The translations under genes were made by a program, and so were the position numbers. Below are positions 33,422 through 44,865 of a DNA stretch of 64,000 nt, piece by piece; within the stretch, counting starts at the first letter, position 1, and each line of letters begins with the position of its first letter. Under the pieces are notes generated by a model that was given only the letters and a program-made list of their open reading frames with translations, ran no database searches and had not been told where the DNA came from. The DNA is from Paramacrobiotus metropolitanus (Eukaryota > Tardigrada > Eutardigrada > Parachela > Macrobiotidae), in assembly GCF_019649055.1 (NCBI RefSeq), contig NW_026570272.1, positions 744,001-808,000 of the forward strand, written 5' to 3'.

Positions 33422-35023
33422 GTACCACACGCGTGGCCTTCGGTGATCAAAGTCTCAAAAAAGCGGGTACTAAACGCGTAACCTTTCGTGGCCAAAAGGC
33501 TCAAAAAAGCGGGCACCACGCGCGTGGCCTTCGGTGATCAAAGGTTTAAAAAACCGGGTACCACACGCCTGGCTTTCGGTGACCAAAAGCTAACAAAGGC
33601 GGGTACCACACGCCTGGCTTTCGGTGATCAGAATCTAAAAAAAAGCGGGTACCGCACGAGGTTCCTTTCGTGACCAAAAGCTCAAATGGGCGGGTACCGC
33701 ACGCGTGACCTTCGGTGACCAAAGGTTCAAAAAGGCGGGTACCGCACGCGTGGCCGTCGGTGATCAAAGGCTTAAAAAGGCGGGTACACGCGTAGCCTTT
33801 CGTGACAAAAACCTCAAAAAGGCGGGTACCGCACGCGTCGCCTTTGGTGTCCAAACGCTCAAAAGGGCGGGTAACGCACGCGGGATCCTCGGTGATCAAA
33901 GGCTTAAAAAAGCGAATACCGCACGTGGGCCTTCGGTGACCAAACGCTCAAAAAAAGGGTACCGCACGCGGGGCCTTCAGTGACCAAAAGCTCAGAAAGG
34001 CTGGTACCACGCGCGTGGTCTTCGGTGATCAAAGGCTTAAAAAGGCGGGTACACGCGTAGCCTTTCGTGACCAAAAGCTCAAATGGGCGGGTACCGCACG
34101 CGTGGCCTTCGGTGACCAAAGGTTCAAAAAGGCGGGTACCGCACGCGTGGCCTTCGGTGATCAAAGGCTTAAAAAGGCGGGTACACGCGTAGCCTTTCGT
34201 GACCAAAAGCTCAAATGGGCGGGTACCACACGCGTGGCCTTCGGTGATCAAAGTCTCAAAAAAGCGGGTACTAAACGCGTAACCTTTCGTGGCCAAAAGG
34301 CTCAAAAAAGCGGGCACCACGCGCGTGGCCTTCGGTGATCAAAGGTTTAAAAAACCGGGTACCACACGCCTGGCTTTCGGTGACCAAAAGCTAACAAAGG
34401 CGGGTACCACACGCCTGGCTTTCGGTGATCAGAATCTAAAAAAAAGCGGGTACCGCACGAGGTTCCTTTCGTGACCAAAAGCTCAAATGGGCGGGTACCG
34501 CACGCGTGACCTTCGGTGACCAAAGGTTCAAAAAGGCGGGTACCGCACGCGTGGCCGTCGGTGATCAAAGGCTTAAAAAGGCGGGTACACGCGTAGCCTT
34601 TCGTGACAAAAACCTCAAAAAGGCGGGTACCGCACGCGTCGCCTTTGGTGTCCAAACGCTCAAAAGGGCGGGTAACGCACGCGGGATCCTCGGTGATCAA
34701 AGGCTTAAAAAAGCGAATACCGCACGTGGGCCTTCGGTGACCAAACGCTCAAAAAAAGGGTACCGCACGCGGGGCCTTCAGTGACCAAAAGCTCAGAAAG
34801 GCTGGTACCACGCGCGTGGTCTTCGGTGATCAAAGGCTTAAAAAGGCGGGTACACGCGTAGCCTTTCGTGACCAAAAGCTCAAATGGGCGGGTACCGCAC
34901 GCGTGGCCTTCGGTGACCAAAGGTTCAAAAAGGCGGGTACCGCACGCGTGGCCTTCGGTGATCAAAGGCTTAAAAAGGCGGGTACACGCGTAGCCTTTCG
35001 TGACCAAAAGCTCAAATGGGCGG
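33422..35023 (+). repeat. 801-bp tandem duplication within the 45-bp array
   Basis: 33422-34222 and 34223-35023 appear identical wherever I compared them. All internal frames repeat exactly at an offset of 801 bp. Each half is itself built from about eighteen diverged 45-bp S1 units. A third partial copy continues to about 35200. Confidence 0.85.
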
Positions 35024-35439
35024 GTACCACACGCGCGGCCTTCGGTGATCAAAGGCTTAAAAAGGCGGGTACACGCGCAGCCTTTCGTGACCAAAAGCTC
35101 AAATGGGCGGGTACCACACGCGCGGCCTTTCATGACCAAAGGCTTAAAAGGGCGCGTACCGCACGCGGGACTTTCGGTTACTAAAGGCTTAAAAGGTGGT
35201 ACTGCAAGGTAATTGAAGGCTAAAAAGACGGTACCGGTTAGTAAATTAAAGTTATCAGGTTTCTTAAAGAACTAATGTTTGGAAGCTTAGTAAGAAGAAA
35301 TGCTGAAGCTGGGATCCGGTTTATCAGGCGAAGGTTTTCACAGGTGAAGGTACTAAGTTTCGGAAACCTGGTAACGACAAACGCGCAAAAGCACAGGTTT
35401 AAGTGGCTGCAAAAGCTTAAAAGCCGCTAGGCGGGTTCT

Positions 35440-36500
35440 GGCCAATCAGAAAGGTTCGGCTGGTTCTGGCCAATCAGAACGTTTTGGAAGCAGGAGCGTT
35501 CCGGAATAACGGTTCTGCTTTAATATATAGGACAAGCAGGATGCGCGGCGCTTACGCGCCGCGCTAACGAGGCCCACGCTTTCAAACGGCTTAAAAGTGA
35601 AGGTACCGCAAGCGTGGCCTTTGATGACCAAAGGCCTAAAAGGCCATGGGTGACCGAAGCCTCAAAAAGCCTTGGTTACCAAAAGTTTAAAAAGTAGGTA
35701 CCGCACGCGTGGTCTTCGGGGACCAGAGGCTTAAAAAACCTTCGGTAACAAAGGTTTGAAAGGCTTCCGGTGGCTATAGGCCCAAAAGGCTTCGATTACC
35801 AAAGGCTTAAAATGCCTTCAGTGACCAAAATCTTAAAAGGCCTTCTGTGACCAAAGGCTTTAAAGGCCTTCGGTGGCTAAAGGCCCTATAGGCATTAGTT
35901 GACCAAAGGCTTGAATGGCTTTTGGTTAGCGAAGGCTTGAAACGCCTTCGGTGGCCGAAAGCTTAAAATGCCTACGGTGACCAATGGCTTAATAAGGCGG
36001 GTACCGCACGCGTAGCCTTCGCTGACCAATGGCTTAAAAGCCTTCGGTGGCTAAAGGCTCAATAGGCATTCGGTGATCAAAGGCTTGGATTGCCTTCGGT
36101 GGCCAAAAGCTTAAAAGGCCTTCGGTAACCAGAAGCTTAAACTGCCTTCAATGACCAAAGGCTTGAAATGCCTTCACTGACAAAAAACTTAACAGACCCT
36201 CTGGGGTGATAAAAGCTTAATACAGTGGGCCCCGCACCCGTGGCCTTTGGTGGGATCTGCCAAATCCGATACTAAGCTTTCGAAAGCTTAGTAAAGACTA
36301 ATGCGTATAGGCTACAGCTTTTTTAAGATTTCCAGTCCAAAAAGTCGTTCGGCTGCTTTCAGCGAAAAGGTTTTGTCCGGCACACGCACCTTTCGGATAC
36401 AAAAGCTAAACAAGTTAATCGCGCACGCGGTTACAAAAATCCTGGTTGGGTAAACCGTTTACCAGAGTAAGCCTTCCAAAGCTCAGCACGATTACTATTC
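35440..36500 (+). repeat. Constant block, palindrome 12 (type C), 26-bp array and S2 remnant
   Basis: Two CCAAT motifs, TTTTGGAAGCAGG, CTGCTTTAATATATAGG and the palindrome core 35544-35563 are followed by an array that closely matches 26060-26900. A perfect ACTAAGCTTTCGAAAGCTTA palindrome lies at about 36270. Confidence 0.75.
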
Positions 36501-36599
36501 ATTCCTTAGTAATCGAAATAAACCTTTAAAAACCTAGTAAAATTACTAATTTTACTAAGTTTTCCAAAGCTTAGTCAGTTTGAAATCGAAACTTCTACT

Positions 36600-37040
36600 G
36601 GTTCTAAGTGATCTGGTAGTTCTGGATGATCTGGTTGTTCTAACTTATCTGGCAGATCTGCTAGCTTTGGCTGATCTGGTAGTTCTGGTTGATCAGTTTG
36701 TTTTGGCTGATTTGGTAATCTTAGGTGTACAGGTAGAATGAGCTGAATAAGGAAAGTTTGCTACGGTACTGTTCTAAGGTTTGAAAAGCTTAGTGAATAC
36801 CATGTCGTTAAAGCAATAAGTTCGAAAGGCTGCGAACGCTTAGAAGTTACATGCGGTTTTGGCCAATCAGAAACGAAAGACTGGTTCCGGCCAATCAGGA
36901 AAGCAAGGCTGATTCCGGCCAATCAGAAAGGTTTGGAGGCGGTCGGTGTTCCGAACAGAGAGTTCTGCTTTAATATACTGGAGGACAAGCACAGCGCGCG
37001 GCGCTTCCGCGCCGCGCTGCAGCGCAAAGGTTGTTTCGGT
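36600..37040 (+). repeat. 18-bp array, constant block and palindrome 13 (type A)
   Basis: S3 units occupy 36605-36720. Three CCAAT motifs (36860-36930), TTTGGAGGCGG, CTGCTTTAATATACTGG and the palindrome core 36997-37016 (loop TTCC) follow. Confidence 0.7.
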
Positions 37041-37144
37041 CAGGCAACAATTCCAAGTAAACAAGTTTCTAAATTTCAATAAAACCGAACGGGTTTTAGC
37101 CGGGGCCAGGTTCACACAGAAAGGCTTCAGCTGCGGAAGATTGA

Positions 37145-38060
37145 AAAAGTGGATTCCGGAAACGCACATTTCGGTTGCAAAACCGTAAATGGTAACATCT
37201 GGCACACGCACTTTTCAGTTACGAAGCCAAAAAGGTTTCACCCGGCTTACGCAACTTCCAGTTACACAGCCTTAAAATATGAATTACACGCACTTTTCAG
37301 ATACAAAGCCTTAACTTTTCGTCCGGCACACGCACCTTTTAGATACACAGCCTAAACTTGTGGATCGCACACCCACCATTCAGCTACAAAGCTGAAAAGG
37401 TTTTGTCCAGCACACGCATGTTTCAGCTACAATGCTAAAACGTTTCATTCGGCTCACGCACCTTTCAGTTAAAAAGCCAAAAAGGTTTCATCCGGCTTAC
37501 GCAACTTCCAGTTACACAGCCTAAAAGTAGGAATCACACCCACCTATCAGTTACAAAGCCGAAAAGGTTTCATCCTGCACACGCACCTCTCAGTTATACA
37601 GCCTATAAGTATGGTTCTCGCACACGCACCTTTCAGTTACAAAGCCGAAAAGGTTTAATCTGGCACACGCACCTTTCAGTTATACAGCCTAAAAGTGTTA
37701 ATCTCGCACGCGCACCTTTCAGTTACAAAGCCTAAAGTTTCATCCGGCGCTCACGCCCTTCAGTTACAAAAGCTAAAACAGTGAATCTCGCACACGCACT
37801 TAACGGTTGCAAAACCGCACCAAAAAACCAAAGCTTAGTTTACCAAGCTTTGGAAGCTTAGTTATAATAGTCAATAAATTCTTGGAGGCTTACTAAACTC
37901 TCTAAAGCTCAGTGGTCTGAGAAATGATAATTTTACTTGGTTTTGGCCGATCTGGCTGCTCTGACAGTTCTTGCTGATCTGGTAGTTATGGTTGATCTGG
38001 AAGTTCGAGGTGACCTGCCACGTTTTGATAGTTCTGGCATCTGGCGAATTTGGTAGTTCC
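37145..38060 (+). repeat. Last 43-bp array (S2) and 18-bp array (S3)
   Basis: About fifteen S2 units occupy 37145-37800 and S3 units 37930-38050. Many variants match cassette 6. Confidence 0.8.
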
Positions 38061-38294
38061 ACCAGATCTAACGGAATCGGCTAATTAAGTAAAATTTGGA
38101 ATTAAGTAGAATTTGAAACGGTACTAAGGTTTCGAAAACTTAGTCAGAACCAAAGCTAGAGGAAGCATCTAGTTGATCGGTCTGATCTGGATAGTTAGTC
38201 GAAGTTAGTACAGATACTAAGTTTCGAAAGCTTAGTAAGTCAAACACGTAAAAGCCCATGTTTAGGAGGCTATAAAAGCTCAAAAGCCGTACAG

Positions 38295-38392
38295 TAAGAT
38301 CCGGCCAATCAAAAAGGTGAGGCTAGTTCTAGCCAATCAGATTTGGAGGCGGGATCGGTCTCGCACAGAGAATCCTGCTTTAATAAACTGGA
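38295..38392 (+). promoter_or_regulatory. Terminal constant block without palindrome
   Basis: It has two CCAAT motifs, TTTGGAGGCGGGATCGG and CTGCTTTAATAAACTGG, but the sequence then changes to unrelated DNA (GAAGATGGTGG) just where GACAAGCA and the palindrome should follow. This marks the edge of the cassette array and shows that the joining point lies between the TATA-like box and the palindrome. Confidence 0.55.
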
Positions 38393-40150
38393 AGATGGTG
38401 GAATATTTATTCTGTACACTTACTTCCCTCCGTTCAAAACAACAAGCATAAAACGGAAACCAAGAAGGAATCAAGCAATAATCCCTTTCGGCAATGGAAT
38501 CGGTTTGTCATTGCCCTTTTAATTTGGGTAGCAGCTGTAAAATTAAAGGAAGTGACCGAGGTACACGAATACATGGTACGAATACCAAAAATTCGCTATT
38601 AAGTTTATGCGTTACGCGAACACGGAAACATTTGAGGACTTCGAAACATTTAAAAAATTACTGAAATCGGGAAAAGTTTGTGAAATTTTCGTCGAGTGTT
38701 CGTCCCTTACCAATAAATGTTTCTTCCGTGTGCATGGGCAAAGCTGCAAAGGGGTATTGCAGTCATGCTGTGTGTTCGCACTTCGCAGATCGATGTCGCT
38801 CAGTCTTCTACTAATACTAATTTTTATCTACATAATACCCCCCAAAAATCCTAGCCAAAGTGAGGCGATGGTGGTGAAATTTGTTAGAATTAGGGAAAAT
38901 TACACGCCGACTCCCCTCACAAAACAGAGCACGAAGCAGTTTTTCACTCTCGACAACAAGGTACCGAAATCATGGATCTAATTGGAATGTACATAGCGGT
39001 TTTCGACCATAGACAGAAGCGTGATCAATCATCGCGAAATTGCCGGCAAAAGTAGCTCGAAACATGCTGAAATCTTCCAGGACTACCTACGATTCCATAT
39101 GGTTAACTCTTAGCACTACATCCACAACTAGTTCAGCACGAGTCCCTCCGCCTGCAAACTTTGCCAGTATGGCACCCGCCCAGCCAACACACAACGAAAG
39201 CTACTGCTAAAAAACAGAGTGCAGTGGTGTGACCTTTGCTAAAAAGGCCACGGTGGGACAGGCACGCATCAGCCCTGCATAATCTCCTGTGAAAGGGATT
39301 AGTCGACCGGCACGCCTATCAGGAAGTAGTACTGGTAATAACCAGTAAGTAGTGATAAAGTTTATGATGGGAGGCACTCTTCGGCTTCCGATGGGTGTGT
39401 GAATAATCGAAACGTTATGCGGAGTAGGGTGTATAATCCAGCGGAGGAATTCGAACTGAATGGGGACTGCAATCTGTGCAAGGGAGTGCAGCAGTGTCGG
39501 GCAGCGCGGAATTGGGTGGGTACAGTAGCGCCGCTAGTTTGACTGTAGCCAGTCCAGCACGTAGAGAATAAAAGCGGGCGTTTCCTGTTGATGTTGTGTG
39601 AAAACTCGCACAATCATAACCTAATGTACCGCGTCAAGAACTCACAAGAATGATGTCTTGAACTCACAAGAATGAATGATGGAATAGTGTCGTCCCGGTT
39701 TATTCGTCTGACTTCCCGGATCGGCCGAACATTTCTTTCCGGTTACGCTGATATGCAATAATACATGCAATAATACAGCGCGTAAATGCTGATTCGTAAA
39801 TGCGAACATTGCTGTCTATGTTTGCTTTTGCATGTCTTTGGGCAACCGCAGAACTTTGAGCAGCTGCTGCAGATGGTTTAGTACTACGCGCAGTGACAGT
39901 GCAAGTGAGCTATCGCCGTCGTACAGCTCTGCGGTTTATCCAAGTTGTACGTACAGAGTATTTACCAGCAGTGTTGAATTTACCAGCAGTTTGGAAGGTT
40001 CGCAGTTGAAAGGCTTAATGCTAGTTGTTCATTCCGTCATTCGGTTACTTAATTTCGGTTCTATACGAGTTCTTATCGTCCCAAGAGGTATGTAATACTG
40101 CTTCTTTTTGTTGTCGACCAGCATTCAGTGAACCACGATCGAAACTTCCC
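38393..40150. other. Intergenic, no gene confidently seen
   Basis: A 124-codon open frame at 38607-38981 (start MRYANTETFEDFETFKKLL) has a plausible composition with several cysteines and a hydrophobic stretch. It matches no family I know and could be a decayed repeat. The 300 bases before 40156 should contain the promoter and 5' leader of the BTB-Kelch gene. Confidence 0.35.
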
Positions 40151-40155
40151 ATGTC

Positions 40156-42379
40156 ATGGCTGAGAAAGTCCTTCGGGAACTAAACGATATGAAAGCCACT
40201 GGGGCTCTGTGCGATGTTGTGCTTCAAGGCGCGGAGGAGTCATCAGTTGGCATTCCGTGCCATCGTAACGTACTCAGCGCCAGCAGCCCCTATTTCCGCA
40301 CCATGTTCACCAGTGGTCTTAGAGAATCCTCCGAATCCACCATCAAATTGAAGAACATCTCCGCGGGTACACTCAACGAGTAAGTCGATGATGATCACGT
40401 AACTTCTTTAGATTTCCGAAGTAAGGTTTTCAGTCTTCAAAATACTGAAGAGGTAACGCTAGAGTTCTTAATTGTGCATTATCCAGGCTGGTTAATTATG
40501 CCTACACTTTGGAAATCCAGATTGATGCAGACAGTGTTCAGGCGATTCTGATAGCGGCCCTGTTTCTGGACATTGTGCCCGTCACTACTTCATGCTGGGA
40601 TTATATGGAGAAGCACATGGATATCTCCAGTTGTTTGATGGTGCACTGCTTGGCCGAGCAGCTTAACAACGCACCATTGGCCGCTAAGGCCAAAGCCATG
40701 GTGCTTCGCGGTTTCGCCCAAGTCTGCCGAAGCGCGGACTTTCTGGCAATCGAGGCAGAAAAGGTGTGCAGGAAATCCCCATGAAGCGCTGTGTGCTCAG
40801 AAAAGGAACACGGTGCAGTATACAGTCAGTATTTACGATCTATCTCACTCTGTAGGTGATTGAGCTGATAACGTCGGACGATCTACACGTGGACAAAGAG
40901 GATGGCGTGCTGGAAGCGGTGATGCGCTGGGTGGAGCACGATCAAGTCGGACGGAAAGTGCACTTGTCGGATTTGCTGCAGTTTGTTCGCGTTGGGTATC
41001 TCGGTTCCGCTTCCCAGGAGAAATATTTCCTGATGTTCTTAAACGGTTTTCTTAACTCCCCGGCGGTCGATTTGCCTCTCTCGTCCGGGATTATGGCTGC
41101 AATTCCCAACCGTCAAGCACAGGCCATCGCGTCCCGATGCCGACCCCGGGAATCGTACGGTAAGACCGTAACACAGTACCGGTGTCTGTTGTTACGTCCT
41201 TTTTAACAATTCGATTTCCTTGAATGTGTTTTTGTTGTGCTCCTTCCGTACGTACTGCAACGTAGGCTGGGTTTTCCGATGATAGGTTTGTGGAAGGCGA
41301 TTGTGTGCGTTGGTGAGTTGGACAATATGGACACTGGATGTCCTTTGGAAGTTTTCATTCCCTCCACCTCCAGTGTTGTGCGTTTTGCCAGTCTTCCCGG
41401 CGGCATCGATGGCCCCGGCTTAGCGGTATTGGAGAATGGCTCTCTATTGGCATGTGGCGGGGCATCTGGCCACCACAATTCCGAAAACCGGGTCTGGCGA
41501 TACAATGCAGCTCGCTTTACGTGGTCCGAAGTGGCGCCAATGAACGAGCGTCGTTTTGAAGCGGGCGTGACGGCGCTGCACGGCTGCATCTACGCGGTCG
41601 GTGGTGATGACATGGCTGCCGATCAACCGGCTTTATCGTCGATGGAGTCGTACGACCCACAGGAGAATCGTTGGCGGCTGGAGGCCGACCTGCCAGATAC
41701 ACTAATGCTTTTTGCTATTGTGGCGATTGACAATCGACTGTTTGTTTTTGGTGGTAAAAATTCGCGCGGGGAAATCTTGAACAGTGTCTACTGCTACGAT
41801 CCGATCGCGAATATCTGGAGCAAAATGGCCAACATGCCGACGCCTCGATCTTGCTGCACTGCTTGCGTGGGTCCCAGCGGACTAATCTACGTGATTGGTG
41901 TGTATTGTGTAACACGTCAGGAGCACGGTACCAAATTACTCTTTATATCTTCATCATGGGTTGATAGGTGGAGGTAATAATGCCAGGGGAACCAAGCAGT
42001 GCGTGGAGGCCTACGATCCCACTACCAATCAGTGGCAAAAAAAACGTACGCACCTGCAGAGCATTTATGTCATACTTTGTAGCCAGTTGATGTTCCGTGT
42101 GGTTACACCGGTCTGTGTTACCTGTTTACTTCTACCCTGGTGTGTATTAATTCAGGAAACACAACCAGATCCAGGTATTCAGCTGTCAGTGCGTGCGTGG
42201 ACGGGAAGATTTTTGTCATGGGCGGGAAGGACCGGTCGATCGAATATTATGACGAAGATACCGACACGTGGACTCTGCACAACTGTCTGTTGCCGGAAGG
42301 GAAATATCTCACTGGCTGCGCTGTGATGACAATGAAGCCGGGTAAATTATCTGATAATACTCCTACTACAATCATATAG
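40156..42379 (+). CDS. BTB-BACK-Kelch protein (KLHL-type E3 adaptor)
   Basis: Six exons agree in phase: 40156-40379, 40487-40763, 40856-41159, 41286-41897, 41968-42045 and 42156-42379. Exons 1-2 encode the BTB domain: LCDVVLQGAEESSVGIPCHR, then NVLSASSPYFRTMFTSGLRE, then LVNYAYT. The end of exon 2 and exon 3 encode BACK (ELITSDDLHVDKEDGVLEAV, then MRWVEHD). Exons 4-6 encode Kelch blades with WRYNAARFTWSEVAPM, YAVGGDD, FVFGGKN and FVMGGKDRSIEYYDEDTDTW. I count four to five recognisable blades where six are usual. BTB-Kelch proteins join CUL3 through the BTB-BACK part and recruit substrates through the propeller. The exon 5 donor is the less usual GTACGC. The last exon may be incomplete, because a possible donor lies just before the stop. 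Confidence 0.88.
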
Positions 42380-43196
42380 GCGCATAGTTATAGGTGAGTA
42401 TCAGACTAAAGGAGCGGATAAATAACCATAGCTTAAGGTGCACTTAAGCGGCAGACCTCCAGCCGGACGTTTGATGAACGGGATCTTGGAGCTTCTTTCC
42501 TGTTAAGCGTCCTTTTTAAAATTATGTTTCTTTTTTATTTCTTGCCATCATAATTGGGGTAGCAGGCACATGTGGTTTACTGATAACATATCCACTGCAG
42601 ATGATTGTAAAAGTCTGTGTTTCAAGGGCGCTACATAATGCGCTTCGACGGTTGTACTTATTGGTTTTTCGAATTTGTCTTCGCTTCTTTGGTATCCAAC
42701 GGGCGTGCTTCTTTATTTACAGAAAATTTAAAGAAGCTTCAGAGTTACGGTAATAACTGAACTGAAGAATTATTCTGCAGTTTCATTAATGACACTGTTT
42801 TAAAAGCATTTCAAGGGACCGAACAACCGTACAATCAGCTAGAAACATCTATGCAGTTTTTACCACAGTTTACGTAAGTTTCCACAGTTTATAAATGTTT
42901 TATAAATGTTTTACCACAGTTTATAAATGTTGAAGGATCATGCGGCTGATGGATATTGCTCAAGTATTATAATTAGTGTGTGATTTTATTAAGTTACTGT
43001 TTATTTTTTTTATTTTGAAATGGTCGGAAACTATACTGTACGTTCATGACAACTGCAAAAGTAATGCATTATATAACCGAGCCACAGCTTATAGATACTA
43101 CTTTTTAAATCATTTTCTGTGCGGTATGGTATTACATTATACATACATGCAAGCTTGCTTTAATTCGAATTAGCAAAACAAGCACAAGATTGTGAT
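42380..43196. other. Intergenic between convergent genes
   Basis: AT-rich sequence without a coding frame. It holds the 3' ends of the BTB-Kelch gene (+) and the WAP gene (-). Confidence 0.45.
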
Positions 43197-43863
43197 TCAG
43201 ACGGGTGTCATGCAGTTTGTGCCACCGCAACCATTACGACAGCACTTCTGTCCCGATGAGCAGTCGTTGTCGGACTGGCACATGAAGGCGCATAAACCGA
43301 CTCCGGATGGTGGTGGACATCGACTGGCGCGCTGGGCGGGCAGAACGGCGGGTTTGCCTGTTGACAACAAACAGCATAACTTGCTGGACAAAATATCAAA
43401 TAAATGGCGCAAACTTACGAATGCAACGGGGTAGCAGTGGATTGCACGGACGGGATTGGGCAAACAGGCAGGACGGGTTGCGTATGGATTTACACTCCCA
43501 GCCCTCACTGCATGTGAAGTCCTTTTAAAAAATACAAATTTCGCATAGGCTGACAGTTCATAATTTCAGGTAAACGTAACTACGTTGTACCGCAGTTGAT
43601 AAATTCACGTTGAAAGCTTACAAGGCATGGATCCCGGGTGTCCACTTCTGAACCTGCAAATATACCGTATACATAGACCGCTTCAAAATTAACCGCTTAG
43701 GTAGGTATTGTTCAGTAAGTTTTGTAAGATTTGCTTAAACGCTTGCTGTAGATCATAAATTAAATGCGAAATTTTCCATGAAAATTAAGGATACGAACTT
43801 ACGGATTATGCTTGCGTTAGTGATGGCAAGCAATGCCAAGGCGACGATGACAATCGAATGCAT
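43197..43863 (-). CDS. Small secreted WAP-domain (four-disulfide core) protein
   Basis: Four minus-strand exons join in exact phase: 43863-43803, 43653-43622, 43521-43419 and 43357-43197, giving about 118 residues. Exon 1 is a signal peptide (MHSIVIVALALLAITNAS). Exon 3 is a cysteine-rich segment with five Cys (TCSEGWECKSIRNPSCLF, then SRPCNPLLPRC). Exon 4 carries the WAP domain: CPPPSGVGLCAFMC, then QSDNDCSSGQKCC, then RNGCGGTNC, with the eight cysteines of the four-disulfide core. WAP domains commonly inhibit serine proteases or act in innate defence, and the protein should be secreted. Donors are GTAAGT or GTAAGC; acceptors include TTTGCAG and GTCAACAG. Confidence 0.88.
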
Positions 43864-44865
43864 TGTGATCTGAGTATTAACGAACGGTTTCAAAAATTCA
43901 TAAATTCTACGAATAATTCGAACACTGACAGTTTAGGTCTAACCATAAAAGCCGCAAACGGAGTTCTTATAACCATTAATGAATCGCTGCATCCGCTTTT
44001 CTGTAAAACAAGATAAGATTTCATTGTACTGCACAGAAACGATAAATCATTCGGCATCGGACGAATGACTGTTGGTGTTGTCGCTTCTCGTTAGCTGTAT
44101 ATGACTGCGGCATCTTGCCCGTGCGCAGTGCGCACTGCGCAATATCTATCAGGCTGCAGTTTATAAAGCGGCAGATAGCGTAAAATAAGGCCCCATTCTC
44201 CTGTAATTATTATCACTGTAATACCAATAGAATACAACAAAATACAATTCACAATGCGCCTTTTTCGTATCATGTTATTTATTACATAGTCCATAGGTCT
44301 GTGCTGGCCCGGAGTTAATACCAATTATACCATGTATTAAACGCCAGCTCCGCCGCATTGACGGTTGCGGCCGGGCGCATTGGGAGTTTTGGATGTCTTG
44401 GACGTTGCTCCTTCCTGTGTATCTTCCAGTAAAAATTTTTTTTTTCTGTTCTGATTAATCTTCCGATTTTACAACGATCTCATGCACAGCTACACAATAT
44501 TTCAACGAATGGATACAGAGAGTTCTTCCTTTGTAGTATTGTACGACTTCCGGCACGTGACGCAGTTCAGACCGCCCGGTCCGGCAACATGATTTGGCTT
44601 TAATTCGGAAACATGTTAATTAATTCAAATTTCCGTTCTTGTACACCTCTTCAATTTTGCGCCCCAAAAGAGACTCTTTCGGCACGAATCTAATTAAAAA
44701 AATTATAATAAAGTATTATTTTACACAACAGATGCGTCGCTTTGGATTAAGTTTGTGCAAAGTCTATCCATTAATCCTGTGCAAACAAAAATTCAGTAAA
44801 ATCGCAAATTACTGTCACAGTGTGTACATTGTAGCCGCCCATGGGGACGGCACTTGCAGTTGCGG
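43864..44865. other. Intergenic, no gene seen
   Basis: This should include the WAP gene promoter (just right of 43863). The remaining sequence has no supportable frame. Confidence 0.4.

Larger units (their letters stand above)
18640..38392. repeat. ~20 kb composite satellite of palindrome-headed cassettes
   Basis: Thirteen GC-rich palindromes (cores near 18649, 20066, 21311, 22650, 23871, 24811, 26033, 27386, 29861, 32157, 33183, 35544 and 36997) divide the block into cassettes of about 0.94-2.5 kb. Most palindromes are preceded by a constant block of two or three CCAAT motifs, a GGAGGCGG box and CTTTAATA(TA). They are followed by arrays of tandem repeats with periods of 45, 43, 18, 28 or 30 bp. 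The final constant block (38295-38392) has no palindrome, so the array ends there. No protein-coding gene is supported; long open frames in the block are products of repeat periods. Confidence 0.85.

Noticed and set aside
18649-37016. Helitron 3' hairpins
   Set aside because: The palindromes are not followed by the CTRR end, and no TC start or Rep/helicase sequence was found.
18640-38392. CRISPR array
   Set aside because: The repeats are contiguous or differ in many units, there are no unique spacers of constant length, no cas genes are present, and the surrounding genes are spliced animal genes.
38607-38981. 124-codon gene
   Set aside because: It is an open frame only, with no recognisable family, partner exon or splice evidence.
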